NCBI RefSeq assembly: GCF_002222615.2
Contig: NZ_CP022412.2
Coordinates: 930,001-994,000, forward strand
Length of the DNA: 64,000 nt
Direction: 5' to 3'
From: Bacteroides caccae
Lineage (GTDB): Bacteria; Bacteroidota; Bacteroidia; Bacteroidales; Bacteroidaceae
Shown in pieces: positions 44,714-54,102 of this stretch (positions are counted from its first letter, which is position 1; each line of letters opens with the position of its first letter). A program made the translations under genes and the position numbers. Below the pieces are notes generated by a model, which saw nothing but the letters and a program-made list of their open reading frames with translations, was not told where the DNA came from and did no database searches.

Positions 44714-44944
44714 CTATTTGGATACACCGGAGGAGCTGCCCGTACTGATGCTGTCGGATAAATCGTGGAAGAAGTCGTGGTTGAGGATGCAGGAGATGCG
44801 CCAGAGCAGGTGGATGTCGATATTCTCTTTCCGGAAGATCTTGTAGACGTTGGGACGTGTGCAGCATAGCTGACTGGCGAACCAGGTAACAGTACGTCCT
44901 TGTTCGTGAAGCGTGCGTTCGATAAGTTGTCCCGCATGAATCAT
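44714..44944 (-). CDS. Small helix-turn-helix DNA-binding protein
   Basis: From the ATG at 44944 the 76-residue product begins MIHAGQLIERTLHEQGRTV. It contains a helix-turn-helix (VTWFASQLCCTRPNVYKIF) close to that of small Bacteroides Xre-like regulators. The frame is open to an ATG at 45061, which would add 39 unconserved residues. The shorter start fits the family better. The target is unknown; divergent or neighbouring secreted-protein genes are candidates. Confidence 0.7.
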   Translation of the reverse strand: MIHAGQLIERTLHEQGRTVTWFASQLCCTRPNVYKIFRKENIDIHLLWRISCILNHDFFHDLSDSISTGSSSGVSK

Positions 44945-45429
44945 GTCATTCTGCAAGTGTGCGTCCCCCGGATTCCCGTTGGAGGAACGGATTATTGTAA
45001 TACCGGCGAGAATATATAAAAGAGGCGTGGGAATCTCACCTTCGTCCGTTCCGTGTTTCAAGGCCTTCGCAATGCCATATCATCAAGAACGAACAACGCA
45101 GAAAGCCCACGCCGATATGTACAACACCCATAACCTCCCTTTGTTTCGGCAAAGAGAGGCACGGATGTATATAAATACACATCAGGAGGACGTCTTTGTT
45201 GCTATTCATCTTTCTGGTGATATGAAAAAAACTGCGAAGTTTTGAAACACGAAAGACAAACGCTTGTAAACGTCTTCTCTATATAAACAGCTCTCCCCAC
45301 TAACCACCCGAAGGCTTTCTGCGGAAGAGTCCGCTGCAAATTTATGAAAAATAATGAGGCGGGAGAACAATATGGTTGCTAAATTTTGCTTATTCAGACC
45401 GTGCGGCGTGTTTTCAGAACTTCGGTCAC
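44945..45429. other. Gene-free interval between the HTH gene and queG
   Basis: No convincing gene, RNA or repeat is seen in these 485 bp beyond a possible N-terminal extension of the HTH gene. Confidence 0.4.
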
Positions 45430-46353
45430 TTACTTTTTCGCGGACCGGATGTTTCGCATGAGTCCCTGATACTTGGCCCTTTTCACTGCGCTGCCCTTGA
45501 ACAGTGTCCTGTATTGTTCTTCCGAGAGGCGGTGCCAGTCTTCCTTCCGCATGGTCAGCAGGGAGGCGGAAGGGGAGAATTCTATTGTCCGTGAAGGAGT
45601 CGCGAAGCGGTTCCATGGACAGGCACGTTGACATTCGTCGCAGCCGTAGATCATTTTGTCCATTTTTTGCCCCGTATCGGGCGGAAGTTCTCCACGGTAT
45701 TCAATGGTCAGATAAGAGAGACATTTGGCGGAATTGAGCCTGAAAGGCGCTTCTAACGCTTTTGTAGGACAAGCGTTGAGGCAACGGGTACATGAACCGC
45801 AACGGTTTTCCTGCGGACTGTCATAGCGGTCGGCAGGAAAGTCAATAATTAATTCTCCCAAAAAGAAGCAAGAACCCGCTTGCGGAATGATAAGCTGGGT
45901 GTTTTTCCCTATCCAGCCGAGTCCGGCACGCCATGCCCAATAGCGTTCGAGTACGGGGGCGGTGTCGCAGAAGGCGCGTCCGCCGGCAGAATAGTTGTTT
46001 TGGATAAACTCAAGCAACGTCTTGAGCTTTGCCTTCATGACATCGTGATAATCTTTGCCGTAGGCATACCACGCTATCTGGTATTCATTCTCCGGCAGCT
46101 TCGTTTCGGGATAATAGTTCAGGGCAACACTGATAACGGTGCGTGCCCCTTCTACTAAGAGCCGCGGGTCGAGGCGCTTGTCCTCATAATTCTGCATATA
46201 AGCCATTTCCCCCTGGCAACCGTCTGCAAGCCATTGGCGGAAAGTATCAGCAACCTTTTCACTGACAGCTTCGGCAGGCGCTGCTCCACAGGCTGAAAAG
46301 CCGAGGCGCAGGGCTTCGGCTTTGATTATTTCAGTGGGGAGGAGTGCTTCCAT
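45430..46353 (-). CDS. queG: Epoxyqueuosine reductase QueG
   Basis: The 307-residue cobalamin- and [4Fe-4S]-dependent enzyme reduces epoxyqueuosine to queuosine in tRNA. Two ferredoxin-type clusters are complete: CGSCTRCLNACP (Cys185, 188, 191, 195) and CDECQRACPWN (Cys238, 241, 245) with a further Cys at 211. The active-site Asp lies in CDTAPVLER at ~130. It is shorter than E. coli QueG because the C-terminal HEAT-like region is absent, as is usual in Bacteroides. Partner enzyme QueA is encoded at 13316. Confidence 0.95.
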   Translation of the reverse strand: MEALLPTEIIKAEALRLGFSACGAAPAEAVSEKVADTFRQWLADGCQGEMAYMQNYEDKRLDPRLLVEGARTVISVALNYYPETKLPENEYQIAWYAYGKDYHDVMKAKLKTLLEFIQNNYSAGGRAFCDTAPVLERYWAWRAGLGWIGKNTQLIIPQAGSCFFLGELIIDFPADRYDSPQENRCGSCTRCLNACPTKALEAPFRLNSAKCLSYLTIEYRGELPPDTGQKMDKMIYGCDECQRACPWNRFATPSRTIEFSPSASLLTMRKEDWHRLSEEQYRTLFKGSAVKRAKYQGLMRNIRSAKK

Positions 46354-46416
46354 TTTTATAGCTGATATAACGTATGTTTTAGCTGATATGACGTATTCTG
46401 TATAGCTCGCGTAACG

Positions 46417-47031
46417 TTATAACACTTTAAACTCATATCCTTCCGCTTTCAGAAACTCGATAGAGCGGGGGAGGGCATATTGCAGATTCCCGTTGTTCCA
46501 TGATTTCAGGGAGTCGTGGAAGGTGATGATAGAGCCGTTGCGTGCGTAACGTTTCACGTTGTTGAGTACCTGTTCCGGGCGCATCCGCTTACTGTAATCG
46601 CGGGTCACGAGGTCCCACATGATGATCCGGTAATGATAGCGGAGGGTATAGTATTGTCGGAAACCCATGTGGCCGTGTGGCGGGCGGAACAGGTCGGAAT
46701 GTATGATTTCATCTACTTTTTGGGCATTTGCCAGATAGTCGGGGTTGGAGTATTCGAATCCACGGATGTGGTTGAAAGTGTGGTTGCCGATGCGGTGACC
46801 GTGTTCTACCACCATCCGGTATTCGTCCGGGTGTTTCTTTATATTGTCGCCTACCATGAAGAAGGTAGCTTTAATATTGTGTTTTTCCAGCAGTTCCAGT
46901 ACCCAGGGAGTAACTTCGGGGATAGGTCCGTCATCAAAAGTCAGGTAGACGGCCCGTTCGTTCGGGTCCATTCGGAAAATGGCTTGCGGATACAACGCCC
47001 GGAAAAACCACGGTGGTTGTTCTATAAACAT
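46417..47031 (-). CDS. Polysaccharide deacetylase (NodB homology domain)
   Basis: The 204-residue protein is almost only a NodB/CE4 domain. The metal motif TFDDGPIPEVTP, the second motif HRIGNHTFNH and an RPPHGH segment are present. No signal peptide is obvious. CE4 enzymes remove N- or O-acetyl groups from glycans; the substrate here is unknown. It lies downstream of the DUF2723 gene. Confidence 0.88.
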   Translation of the reverse strand: MFIEQPPWFFRALYPQAIFRMDPNERAVYLTFDDGPIPEVTPWVLELLEKHNIKATFFMVGDNIKKHPDEYRMVVEHGHRIGNHTFNHIRGFEYSNPDYLANAQKVDEIIHSDLFRPPHGHMGFRQYYTLRYHYRIIMWDLVTRDYSKRMRPEQVLNNVKRYARNGSIITFHDSLKSWNNGNLQYALPRSIEFLKAEGYEFKVL

Positions 47032-47054
47032 GAGAGTTTGTACTTTTTTGAAAT

Positions 47055-47130
47055 AATAAGTAACAAGTAATAAGCAATGGGCTGCGTTGTAAACCGCATG
47101 GATGATATCGCTTAATACTTGTTACTTATT
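47055..47130 (-). terminator. Long imperfect inverted repeat after the DUF2723 gene
   Basis: Bases 47055-47075 and 47110-47130 are inverted copies of a 21-bp sequence with one mismatch, separated by 34 bp. It follows the stop of the leftward DUF2723 gene. No strong T-tract follows, so a terminator or processing role is tentative. Confidence 0.45.
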
Positions 47131-47137
47131 GCTTAAT

Positions 47138-50100
47138 TTATTTCCCTTTCATTCTCGTCACATACTCGTTGTATAGTTGGTCGAGCTGTTCGGAGTAGTG
47201 TTTTGCAAGTTCTTCTGATTTGTATTTCTCCATTAGGCGTACTTCCGCGTCAAGCAATCCTGCATTGTACATGAAGTTTTCGCTGGCAATGGAGAGTTGG
47301 TAGTCGGTCAGACTCAGGTACCAGACCATGTATTCGAGCGACTTGTTGGCAAGTTCGTCGATAATCTTGTTCGCTTTCTCTGTCTGTCCCAACTGATAGT
47401 AGGCTTCTGCCATTTGGAAAGCCCCGTTGGCCCAGTCGTACGGTACGTTGGACGACGGAATCATCTTTTCGGCATAGTCGAGGGCGGCAAGCGCCTTGTC
47501 TTTTTTGCCTTCCTTGATGAGTTGTCCCACCAGTTGCGTGAAGATGCGGCGGTGTGTGTAGCACATACGCATCACGTTCTCGTCGATGTAGATTCCCGGC
47601 TTGTCGATACCGCCGAACTTGAACTTGTTCATCAGGTTGTCGTACATCTTTTCACTGTCGATTTTGCTGTTCAGCTTGTCCGTCTCGAACGGAGTGAAGC
47701 GGTAGGCAAGACCTTCCTGAACGAAGTGGTTATCCATGCCGAGGTGGTTTTCGCTGCCTACGGTTATTGCCATATAGATCGGGCGTTCCCAGTTGGCGTT
47801 GGCCAGCATTTCGAGCATCATCAGTTCGCTCTTGTAAAGCGCGCGTTTCGGGTTGCCGTTGGCGTCTTTCAGCGAGATAGTCATATATTCGGGGATAGAG
47901 TCACCCAAGGCTTCCGGTATCTTCATGCCGGAACGGCGCACGGCTTCCGCATCCACTTTCATCACGATACTGTCCGTCGGGATCAGAGGAAGTTCGATTC
48001 CCTGTCCGCTTTTCTTGAGCAGCTCCTTCAGTTGGTCGTTCTTGCCGAGCATCCAGCGGTTGATAATCTCCTTCAGTTCATACGGGTTCTCTCCGAAGAT
48101 AGAGTGGACGAGAGACAATACGGTGGTGTCTCCCTGTGCTGCCAGTTCTTCGGCCTGCTTGAAGTAGTTGTCGATGAGCTTCTTCATTTCCGGGCGGATA
48201 GAGATATACTCGTTCTGTCCTTCCACGTATTGGACGCGGTCCCATGTGATAGGGAGAGAGGGCGAATCGTATGCCGGACGCTTCATCTGGTCGATGTACC
48301 AGTCGGTCTGCAAGTAACTCAGGTTACAAGTGCGGGCATCGGTACGGAAGCCTTCCGTTTCCTGGTTGTACCACAGAGGGAAGGTATCGTTATCACCGTT
48401 GGTGTAGATAATCGGGTTTCCTGATTCCTGCAGGGTCATCAAATAGTTCTGGCCGAAGTCGCGGGCTACGAAGCGGCCGCTACGGTCGTGGTCGTCCCAC
48501 GTCTGTCCTGCCATTTGAATGGGGACAAACAGGCAGAGAACGGAAGCCAGAGCAGCGGCAGGAAGTTCCTGCATCTTGCAGTACTCCCGCAATAGTCGGA
48601 TAACACCTGCCACACCCATACCTACCCAGATGGCAAAGGCATAGAATGAACCGGCGTATGCATAATCTCGTTCACGAGGCTGTGCAGGCGTCTGGTTGAG
48701 GTAGAGCACAATGGCGATACCCGTCATGAAGAACAGGAAGAATACTACCCAGAACTGCTGGATACCACGCTGACTGTGGTAGGCTTGCCAGAAAAGCCCG
48801 ATCAGTCCGAGCAGCAACGGCAGGCAGTAGAATACATTGTGTCCTTTGTTATTCTTGAGGTCCTGCGGCAGGAATTCCTGATTGCCTACGAGCAGGTTAT
48901 CGATGAACGGAATACCGGTAATCCAGTTGCCGTGTTCTATTTCTCCGCTACCCTGAATGTCGTTCTGGCGTCCGGCGAAGTTCCACATGAAGTAACGCCA
49001 GTACATGAAGTTCAACTGGTAGGAGAAGAAGAACTTGATGTTCTCCCATTGGGTAGGCATATTCACCATGACCATTTCTCCGCATTGGTCGTAAGGTACG
49101 TCATGTCCCTTGATGTCAACCCATTGCTTGTAGAGCGGGGCGTGCGAGGAACTGTACATACGCGGGAAAAGCATATTCTGTGCGTATTCATACTCGATAC
49201 GTCCGGGGAGTTCGATATAAGAGTCTTTTTCGTCCGGCGAAGTCTTTTCCTTGCGGACATACTTGCTGCCTGTTTCCGACTGGCGGGGAATGCAATAACC
49301 GTCTTTTACGTCGAGTGCCACTTTGGAGGAGAAAGCAGGGCCGTAGAACAACGGGCGTGTGCCATATTGCTCACGACCGAGGTATTCGCCCAGCGTGAAG
49401 ATATCTTCCGGTGAGTTCTGGTCCATGGGCGTGTTGGCAGTAGAGCGGATAACGATCAGTGCATAAGACGAATAGCCGATAACGATCATCATCGTGCACA
49501 GCAATGTCGTGTTCAGCGTGCGCGCCGAAATACGCCATTTCTCTTTCATCTTTTCCTGCATCTGCGGGGCAAGATAGATAGCCAATACGCCGATTACGAG
49601 GATACCGATGAGGATACTGCTGGCTCCATGTCCGTAGAACGGGATACCGAGCAGGGCAATCGTCAGGATAAAGGAGACAGCCATGCGCGCCTTGCTCTTT
49701 TGCGTGTAACTTTCGTAAACACCCCAGATCAGCGCTGCTGCAAGCAGGATGATATAGACCACTACTCCGGTGTTGAACGGCATTCCCAATCCGTTGACAA
49801 ACAACAGTTCGAACCAGCCGCCTACTTTCACGATACCCGGCACAATGCCGTAGAGCACGGCTGCCACGAGCACCATGGAACCGAAAAGGGCAAGCAATGA
49901 ACCTTTTGCGGTGGCATTCGGAGTTTTCTTATAATAGTAAACCAGCACGATAGCGGGCAAACAAAGCAAGTTGAGCAAGTGTACGCCGATACTCAAACCG
50001 GTCAGGTAGGCGATGAGGATAATCCAACGGTCGCTGTGAGGCTGGTCGGCTACGTCTTCCCACTTCAGTATCAGCCAGAAAACAACGGCGGTGAACAGGG

Positions 50101-50551
50101 AGGAGAAAGCGTATACTTCGCCTTCTACGGCCGAGAACCAGAATGTGTCACTGAATGTATAAACCAGTGCACCGACCAATCCGCTACCCATAATGGTGAC
50201 AAGCTGGCCTTTGGTAATATTGTTTTCATCGGTGATAATCAGTTTGCGAACCAGGTGGGTGATGCTCCAGAAAAGGAACAGGATACAGGCACCGCTCATC
50301 AGGGCACTCATATAATTCACCATTTTTGCCACGGTGGTCACATCGGAGGCAAACTGGGTGAACAGGTTCGCCATTAGCATGAAGAAAGGTGCGCCGGGCG
50401 GGTGACCGACTTCCAGTTTGTAGCCGGTAGTTATAAACTCGGGGCAATCCCAGAAACTTGCAGTCGGTTCTATTGTCAGGCAATAAACCGTTGCCGCAAT
50501 GATGAATGTAAGCCAACCCATGAGGTTGTTTACGGTTCTGTACTGTTTCAT
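47138..50551 (-). CDS. DUF2723 large membrane protein (glycosyltransferase-like)
   Basis: The 1137-residue protein has the DUF2723 N-terminus (PTASFWDCPEFITTGYKLEVGHPPG). About a dozen membrane helices lie in the first ~650 residues, and a large soluble C-terminal part ends in TPR-like helices (KALAALDYAEKMIP). DUF2723 proteins resemble PMT/ArnT-type GT-C glycosyltransferases with the acidic motif in the first periplasmic loop (WDCPEF). They may glycosylate exported proteins or lipids; this is inference. The ATG at 50551 is preferred over a GTG two codons upstream. A clean TATCTTTG -7 box (50596-50603) precedes it. Confidence 0.88.
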   Translation of the reverse strand: MKQYRTVNNLMGWLTFIIAATVYCLTIEPTASFWDCPEFITTGYKLEVGHPPGAPFFMLMANLFTQFASDVTTVAKMVNYMSALMSGACILFLFWSITHLVRKLIITDENNITKGQLVTIMGSGLVGALVYTFSDTFWFSAVEGEVYAFSSLFTAVVFWLILKWEDVADQPHSDRWIILIAYLTGLSIGVHLLNLLCLPAIVLVYYYKKTPNATAKGSLLALFGSMVLVAAVLYGIVPGIVKVGGWFELLFVNGLGMPFNTGVVVYIILLAAALIWGVYESYTQKSKARMAVSFILTIALLGIPFYGHGASSILIGILVIGVLAIYLAPQMQEKMKEKWRISARTLNTTLLCTMMIVIGYSSYALIVIRSTANTPMDQNSPEDIFTLGEYLGREQYGTRPLFYGPAFSSKVALDVKDGYCIPRQSETGSKYVRKEKTSPDEKDSYIELPGRIEYEYAQNMLFPRMYSSSHAPLYKQWVDIKGHDVPYDQCGEMVMVNMPTQWENIKFFFSYQLNFMYWRYFMWNFAGRQNDIQGSGEIEHGNWITGIPFIDNLLVGNQEFLPQDLKNNKGHNVFYCLPLLLGLIGLFWQAYHSQRGIQQFWVVFFLFFMTGIAIVLYLNQTPAQPRERDYAYAGSFYAFAIWVGMGVAGVIRLLREYCKMQELPAAALASVLCLFVPIQMAGQTWDDHDRSGRFVARDFGQNYLMTLQESGNPIIYTNGDNDTFPLWYNQETEGFRTDARTCNLSYLQTDWYIDQMKRPAYDSPSLPITWDRVQYVEGQNEYISIRPEMKKLIDNYFKQAEELAAQGDTTVLSLVHSIFGENPYELKEIINRWMLGKNDQLKELLKKSGQGIELPLIPTDSIVMKVDAEAVRRSGMKIPEALGDSIPEYMTISLKDANGNPKRALYKSELMMLEMLANANWERPIYMAITVGSENHLGMDNHFVQEGLAYRFTPFETDKLNSKIDSEKMYDNLMNKFKFGGIDKPGIYIDENVMRMCYTHRRIFTQLVGQLIKEGKKDKALAALDYAEKMIPSSNVPYDWANGAFQMAEAYYQLGQTEKANKIIDELANKSLEYMVWYLSLTDYQLSIASENFMYNAGLLDAEVRLMEKYKSEELAKHYSEQLDQLYNEYVTRMKGK

Positions 50552-50595
50552 TAGCACTATCGTAGTTTATTCGTTAAAAACAGGTTATGCGGTCG

Positions 50596-50603
50596 CAAAG
50601 ATA
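50596..50603 (-). promoter_or_regulatory. -7 box of the DUF2723 gene
   Basis: Read on the minus strand this is TATCTTTG, 45 bp before the ATG at 50551. Confidence 0.6.
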
Positions 50604-50825
50604 GTGATTTGTAAGGATAATGAGGTAGAAAGTAAGAAATATTAAGTAACGGGAAGATGATTTACGCTATCTTATGTCCCTGCGGCGGTTGGGAAAAGCC
50701 CTGATAGGGGTGAGGAAGAACCGTAATGAAAACTCTGCTGTGAAGCCGCATTATATAAGTAGAAGAGCCGGCAAACATGAGAAAACAAGTAAGGAAAGTT
50801 ACATTACACTACCGCTATCATTGGA

Positions 50826-50909
50826 TTGCCACAGCCGTGGAGACTTCCTGCCATGGCTGTGGAAAGATCTCTCCACGCCCGTGACGAATACCTACCACGG
50901 CCGTGGCAA
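50826..50909. repeat. Palindromic cluster of CCACGGC/GCCGTGG units
   Basis: TTGCCACAGCCGTGG (50826-50840) and CCACGGCCGTGGCAA (50895-50909) pair over 15 bp with one mismatch. Inside are two further related blocks, GCCATGGCTGTGG and CCACGCCCGTGA, so the 84 bp can fold into a multi-stem structure. No coding frame of interest crosses it. The remaining 50552-50825 and 50910-50980 bases hold only the DUF2723 promoter. Confidence 0.6.
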
Positions 50910-50980
50910 GCTAACAATACCGCCGCTCTAATCCATTGATACCGTCCTTATAAAGGAACTTTAAAGCTGATACTATCTAT

Positions 50981-51082
50981 ATTCTCCTCCTTCTGGAAAG
51001 AGGATACCCGTAGGGGGAGGTGGTAGGTGCATGCGTAAATTAATAGATTATCAGCATTATGTATCTACCTGTCCACCCCTCC
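50981..51082 (+). repeat. Interspersed palindromic repeat, copy 2
   Basis: It shares with copy 1 the hairpin start ATTCTCCTCCTTCTGGAA, the TACCCGTAGGGGGAGGTGGT core and the TTATCAGCATT segment. It ends at CCACCCCTCC, 12 bp from the stop of the ABC ATPase gene. Confidence 0.75.
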
Positions 51083-51093
51083 ACAGCGAACGG

Positions 51094-51843
51094 CTAGTGG
51101 TGATGATGATGTTCACCCAGAATACGGTGCGGCAGCGTCCCGTGTCCGAGCAGTTCGATAGGACAGTTAAAGTTCTTTTCCAACCATTCGGTGGTGACCC
51201 CCGTATCGGGATGATAATCCAGAGTTTCGTTGACACAGGCGATAGATTTCACCTGTTGCAGCACCGTGCCGATGTCGTGACTGACAAGGATAATGGCACA
51301 TTCTTTATTAATTTCCGCCAGCAACTCGTAGAGGCGTGCTTCGAAACGCTTGTCGATATACGTGCTGGGTTCGTCCAGAATAAGCACGGAAGGGTCGGAG
51401 ATTATGGCGCGTCCCAGAAGCGCGCGTTGTAACTGTCCGCCGCTTAATTGCCCGATAGCACGGTGTTCGAGTCCTTCGAGCCCCATGCGGGCAATAATTT
51501 GCTTGCCCTTCTCCTTTTGTTCGGGGGTGAAACGGGAGGTCAGTGACTTCTGTATGCTGAGTCCGGAAAGGATTACTTCCTCCACTGATATGGGAAATTT
51601 CCGATCGATCGTGCTGTATTGAGGCAGGTAGCCCAAAGAAGGCTTACAGTTGAAACTAATTTCCCCTCCGGTGGGCTTTAGCAGACCGAGGATGCACTTT
51701 ACAAGCGTTGTCTTCCCGCCTCCGTTCGGACCGATAATTCCGAGGAAGTCCCGTTCGTAGACGGCAAGGTTGATGTCATGGAGAACATTGCGGCCGTCGT
51801 ATCCGGCGGATAGGTTTTTTATTTCGATAATTGGCTTCGTCAT
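51094..51843 (-). CDS. znuC: Zinc ABC transporter ATP-binding protein
   Basis: The 249-residue ATPase has Walker A GPNGGGKTT, ABC signature LSGGQLQRALLGRA and Walker B VLILDEP, with an SHDIGTV switch region. It matches the metal-type (ZnuC/AdcC) subfamily. It ends in a short His run (EHHHHH) that may bind zinc. A GTG at 51861 overlapping the preceding stop could be an alternative start. It directly follows the substrate-binding gene. No permease gene (znuB) lies beside either gene. Confidence 0.88.
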   Translation of the reverse strand: MTKPIIEIKNLSAGYDGRNVLHDINLAVYERDFLGIIGPNGGGKTTLVKCILGLLKPTGGEISFNCKPSLGYLPQYSTIDRKFPISVEEVILSGLSIQKSLTSRFTPEQKEKGKQIIARMGLEGLEHRAIGQLSGGQLQRALLGRAIISDPSVLILDEPSTYIDKRFEARLYELLAEINKECAIILVSHDIGTVLQQVKSIACVNETLDYHPDTGVTTEWLEKNFNCPIELLGHGTLPHRILGEHHHHH

Positions 51844-51857
51844 TGGCTTTTCTGATA

Positions 51858-52784
51858 TCACTGTCTGACTGTTTGTTCCTTTGTCTCGGCCGGGGCGAGA
51901 GCTTTGGCTACATTCAGCATTTCTGTTTCCCAGTCGTAGCTGAGAGGGTTGATAGGAACTACTTTGGTACCGGTCTGCTGCGCGATAGTTTCCGCATTGC
52001 GCTTGTCAAACTCCGGTTGGACGAAGATTACACGCACGTCTTCCGCTTTGCAGAGGTCTATCAGCTCTTTCAGGTGGGCGGGAGAGGGTTCTTTGCCTCC
52101 TTCTTCGATAGAAATCTGGTGCAGTCCGTAGTCACGGGCAAAGTAGGAGAGGGCCGGGTGGTAAATCATAAAGGATTTGGCGGCGTTCGGTGCGGAGAGT
52201 TGTTGACGAATCAGACTGTCCGTTTGCTGGATGCGTTGGTAGAGGGAGTCGTACCGGTTCCTGTAATAAAGCTCATTGGCTTTATCAAGGGTGCAGAGCG
52301 CTTTATACGTATTTCCGGCAAGGATGAGGGCGTTGGCGGTCGAGTTCCATATATGTGGCTCTACGGCATGACTGTGACCTGGATGATTGTGACCTTCATG
52401 GTCATGATATCCGTTGCCATGTTCGTTGTCGTTCAGAATCAGGTCTATTCCTTTGGAGGTGTCGAACACTTGGATATGAGGGGCATTGTTCATCAGACGG
52501 TCCATCCAGGCCTGTTCGAAGCCGATGTAACCGATGCGGAAGTAGGCTTTGCTGTCGCCAAGGGATACGAGTTGCTGCGGAACCGGGTCGTATGTTTCCG
52601 GGCTGGAACCTTTGGGGACCATGCTGACTACCGTGAACTTGTCGCCTGCAATGGCTTCCGTGAAATAGCGTTGCGGTTCGAGTGTGACGGTAATGACCGG
52701 CTTTTCCTCAGTACCGCTTTGGGACGTTCGTCCGGTGCACGCTGCCAGTAGGAGGCAGGAGCCGATGATAAGCAGGGTCTTCAT
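51858..52784 (-). CDS. znuA: Zinc ABC transporter substrate-binding lipoprotein
   Basis: The ~308-residue lipoprotein (LLAACTGR lipobox) belongs to cluster A-I metal-binding proteins. A His/Asp-rich loop (NDNEHGNGYHDHEGHNHPGH) precedes VEPHIW, typical for zinc selectivity. Further likely ligands lie in MIYHPAL and in a late DVRVIFVQPEFD region. An in-frame ATG at 52805 adds seven residues before the signal peptide. It is translationally close to the ATPase gene. Confidence 0.9.
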   Translation of the reverse strand: MKTLLIIGSCLLLAACTGRTSQSGTEEKPVITVTLEPQRYFTEAIAGDKFTVVSMVPKGSSPETYDPVPQQLVSLGDSKAYFRIGYIGFEQAWMDRLMNNAPHIQVFDTSKGIDLILNDNEHGNGYHDHEGHNHPGHSHAVEPHIWNSTANALILAGNTYKALCTLDKANELYYRNRYDSLYQRIQQTDSLIRQQLSAPNAAKSFMIYHPALSYFARDYGLHQISIEEGGKEPSPAHLKELIDLCKAEDVRVIFVQPEFDKRNAETIAQQTGTKVVPINPLSYDWETEMLNVAKALAPAETKEQTVRQ

Positions 52785-52874
52785 ATCTATTAGTTGCTTT
52801 TTCATGACTTGTTGTATTTTCGGGTTGTTCTTACTTATCTTGTTTTACTTATTCTTGTTTTCGTTTTTAAGTTC

Positions 52875-53573
52875 TTATTCTTGTTTCCGGGCCCGCAGTA
52901 TTTCCCGTTTTCCTCCTGGAGGGCCGGGAAGACGTTCCACGATGAATCCTGCGGCCTGCAACATTCGCCTGACGACTCCTTTGGCACAATAAGTCGTCAG
53001 GATTCCGCCGTTATTTAATAAAACATAAAGGCGGTTGAATAGTTCTTGCGACCACATCTCCGGCTGCTTTTCCGGTGCGAAGGCGTCGAAGTAAATCACG
53101 TCTGCTTTCCACCCTTCTGTCTCTGTTTCCAGCTTATTAAAGTCTTTTTGTACTTTTCGTAGGGTGAAGTGAGGGGTAATCGGTACGTCTTCTTCCCACG
53201 GGGAGGTATGAAGCTGTTTGAATAACTCGTGGGCCGGACACTGGTTGTCGCCTGTCATTAGTTGTTCGTTGGCGGAAATATACCCCAGTTGCTCTACGAG
53301 TTGCCATTCCAGGGGATAGAGTTCCAGACCTGTATAGTATACATTCCTCCCGCTTTTTTCTGCTTCTTCGAGGGTGAGCCAGGCGTTCAGACCTGTTCCG
53401 AAACCTATTTCCAGAATGTGAGGGGTGGTGGCGGTGGAGGCTTTCAGTCCCATATTGATGAAAATGTGCTGGGACTCCGTGCGTGCCCCTTTCGTTGAAT
53501 GATAATGCTCATTCAATTCCGGAACAAACAGGGTAGTGCTCCCGTCATCGGTCTTCTCGATTATTCTTTTCAT
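52875..53573 (-). CDS. mnmD: tRNA (5-methylaminomethyl-2-thiouridine)(34)-methyltransferase MnmD
   Basis: The 232-residue enzyme matches the stand-alone methyltransferase half of MnmC. The SAM motif HILEIGFGTGLNAWLTL is followed by the specific DVIYFDAFAPEKQPEMWS and the final PGPPGGKREILRA. It finishes the mnm5s2U modification at tRNA position 34. The oxidoreductase half is absent, as in other Bacteroides. Confidence 0.92.
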   Translation of the reverse strand: MKRIIEKTDDGSTTLFVPELNEHYHSTKGARTESQHIFINMGLKASTATTPHILEIGFGTGLNAWLTLEEAEKSGRNVYYTGLELYPLEWQLVEQLGYISANEQLMTGDNQCPAHELFKQLHTSPWEEDVPITPHFTLRKVQKDFNKLETETEGWKADVIYFDAFAPEKQPEMWSQELFNRLYVLLNNGGILTTYCAKGVVRRMLQAAGFIVERLPGPPGGKREILRARKQE

Positions 53574-53622
53574 CGTATAACTTGCTATCTGATACTTATT
53601 GCTTGATTACTTAATGAAACAT

Positions 53623-54102
53623 TTATCCTGCTACCACATTCCATGCACTTTCCAGCACATACAGGAGAAGGATGTAACGTATCAACTTGCCGGCAAACAT
53701 GGAAGCTACCGTAAGCCATATATTGCTTCGCATAAATCCCAGTGCAATGGAGATAACTTCACCGATAGCCGGAAGGAAGGCGAAAAATGCCATAAGTGCT
53801 CCTTTCCCTTGCAGGAAGTTCACCATTTTGTCTACCTTTTCTTTCTTTACCTTGAAATATTTCTCTATCCAGCTTATTTTGCCCAGACGTCCCATATAGT
53901 AACAGGTCATTCCGCCTACCGTGTTGCCGAGTGCGGCGGATATCAGGCAGGCGGTAGGGGGCAGGCCGAGTTTGACGAGTGCCACCAGTACCAGTTCGGA
54001 ACTGAAAGGCACGATGCTGCCGGCCAGTAAAGCCGAGATGAATAATCCCGGTAATCCCCATTCGATGAGGAGTTGTATTGTTGAGTCTATAAAAGCGTCC
54101 AT
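53623..54102 (-). CDS. YqaA/DedA-like VTT-domain membrane protein
   Basis: The 159-residue integral membrane protein has about four hydrophobic segments. The SNARE-associated/DedA-like signature is visible as GNTVGGMTCYYMGRLG and, later, FLPAIGEVISIALGFMR. Family members are linked to lipid or undecaprenyl-phosphate transport across the membrane; the precise role here is unknown. Its start overlaps the end of the next upstream gene by 16 bp. Confidence 0.82.
   Translation of the reverse strand: MDAFIDSTIQLLIEWGLPGLFISALLAGSIVPFSSELVLVALVKLGLPPTACLISAALGNTVGGMTCYYMGRLGKISWIEKYFKVKKEKVDKMVNFLQGKGALMAFFAFLPAIGEVISIALGFMRSNIWLTVASMFAGKLIRYILLLYVLESAWNVVAG

Noticed and set aside
45206..45634. 142-codon minus-strand frame overlapping the end of queG
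   Set aside because: It overlaps queG in another frame, has no family-like motifs and no plausible start signal; queG is complete without it.
50674..50931. 85-codon frame across the palindrome cluster
   Set aside because: It is created by the palindromic blocks and lacks a start context or recognisable domain.
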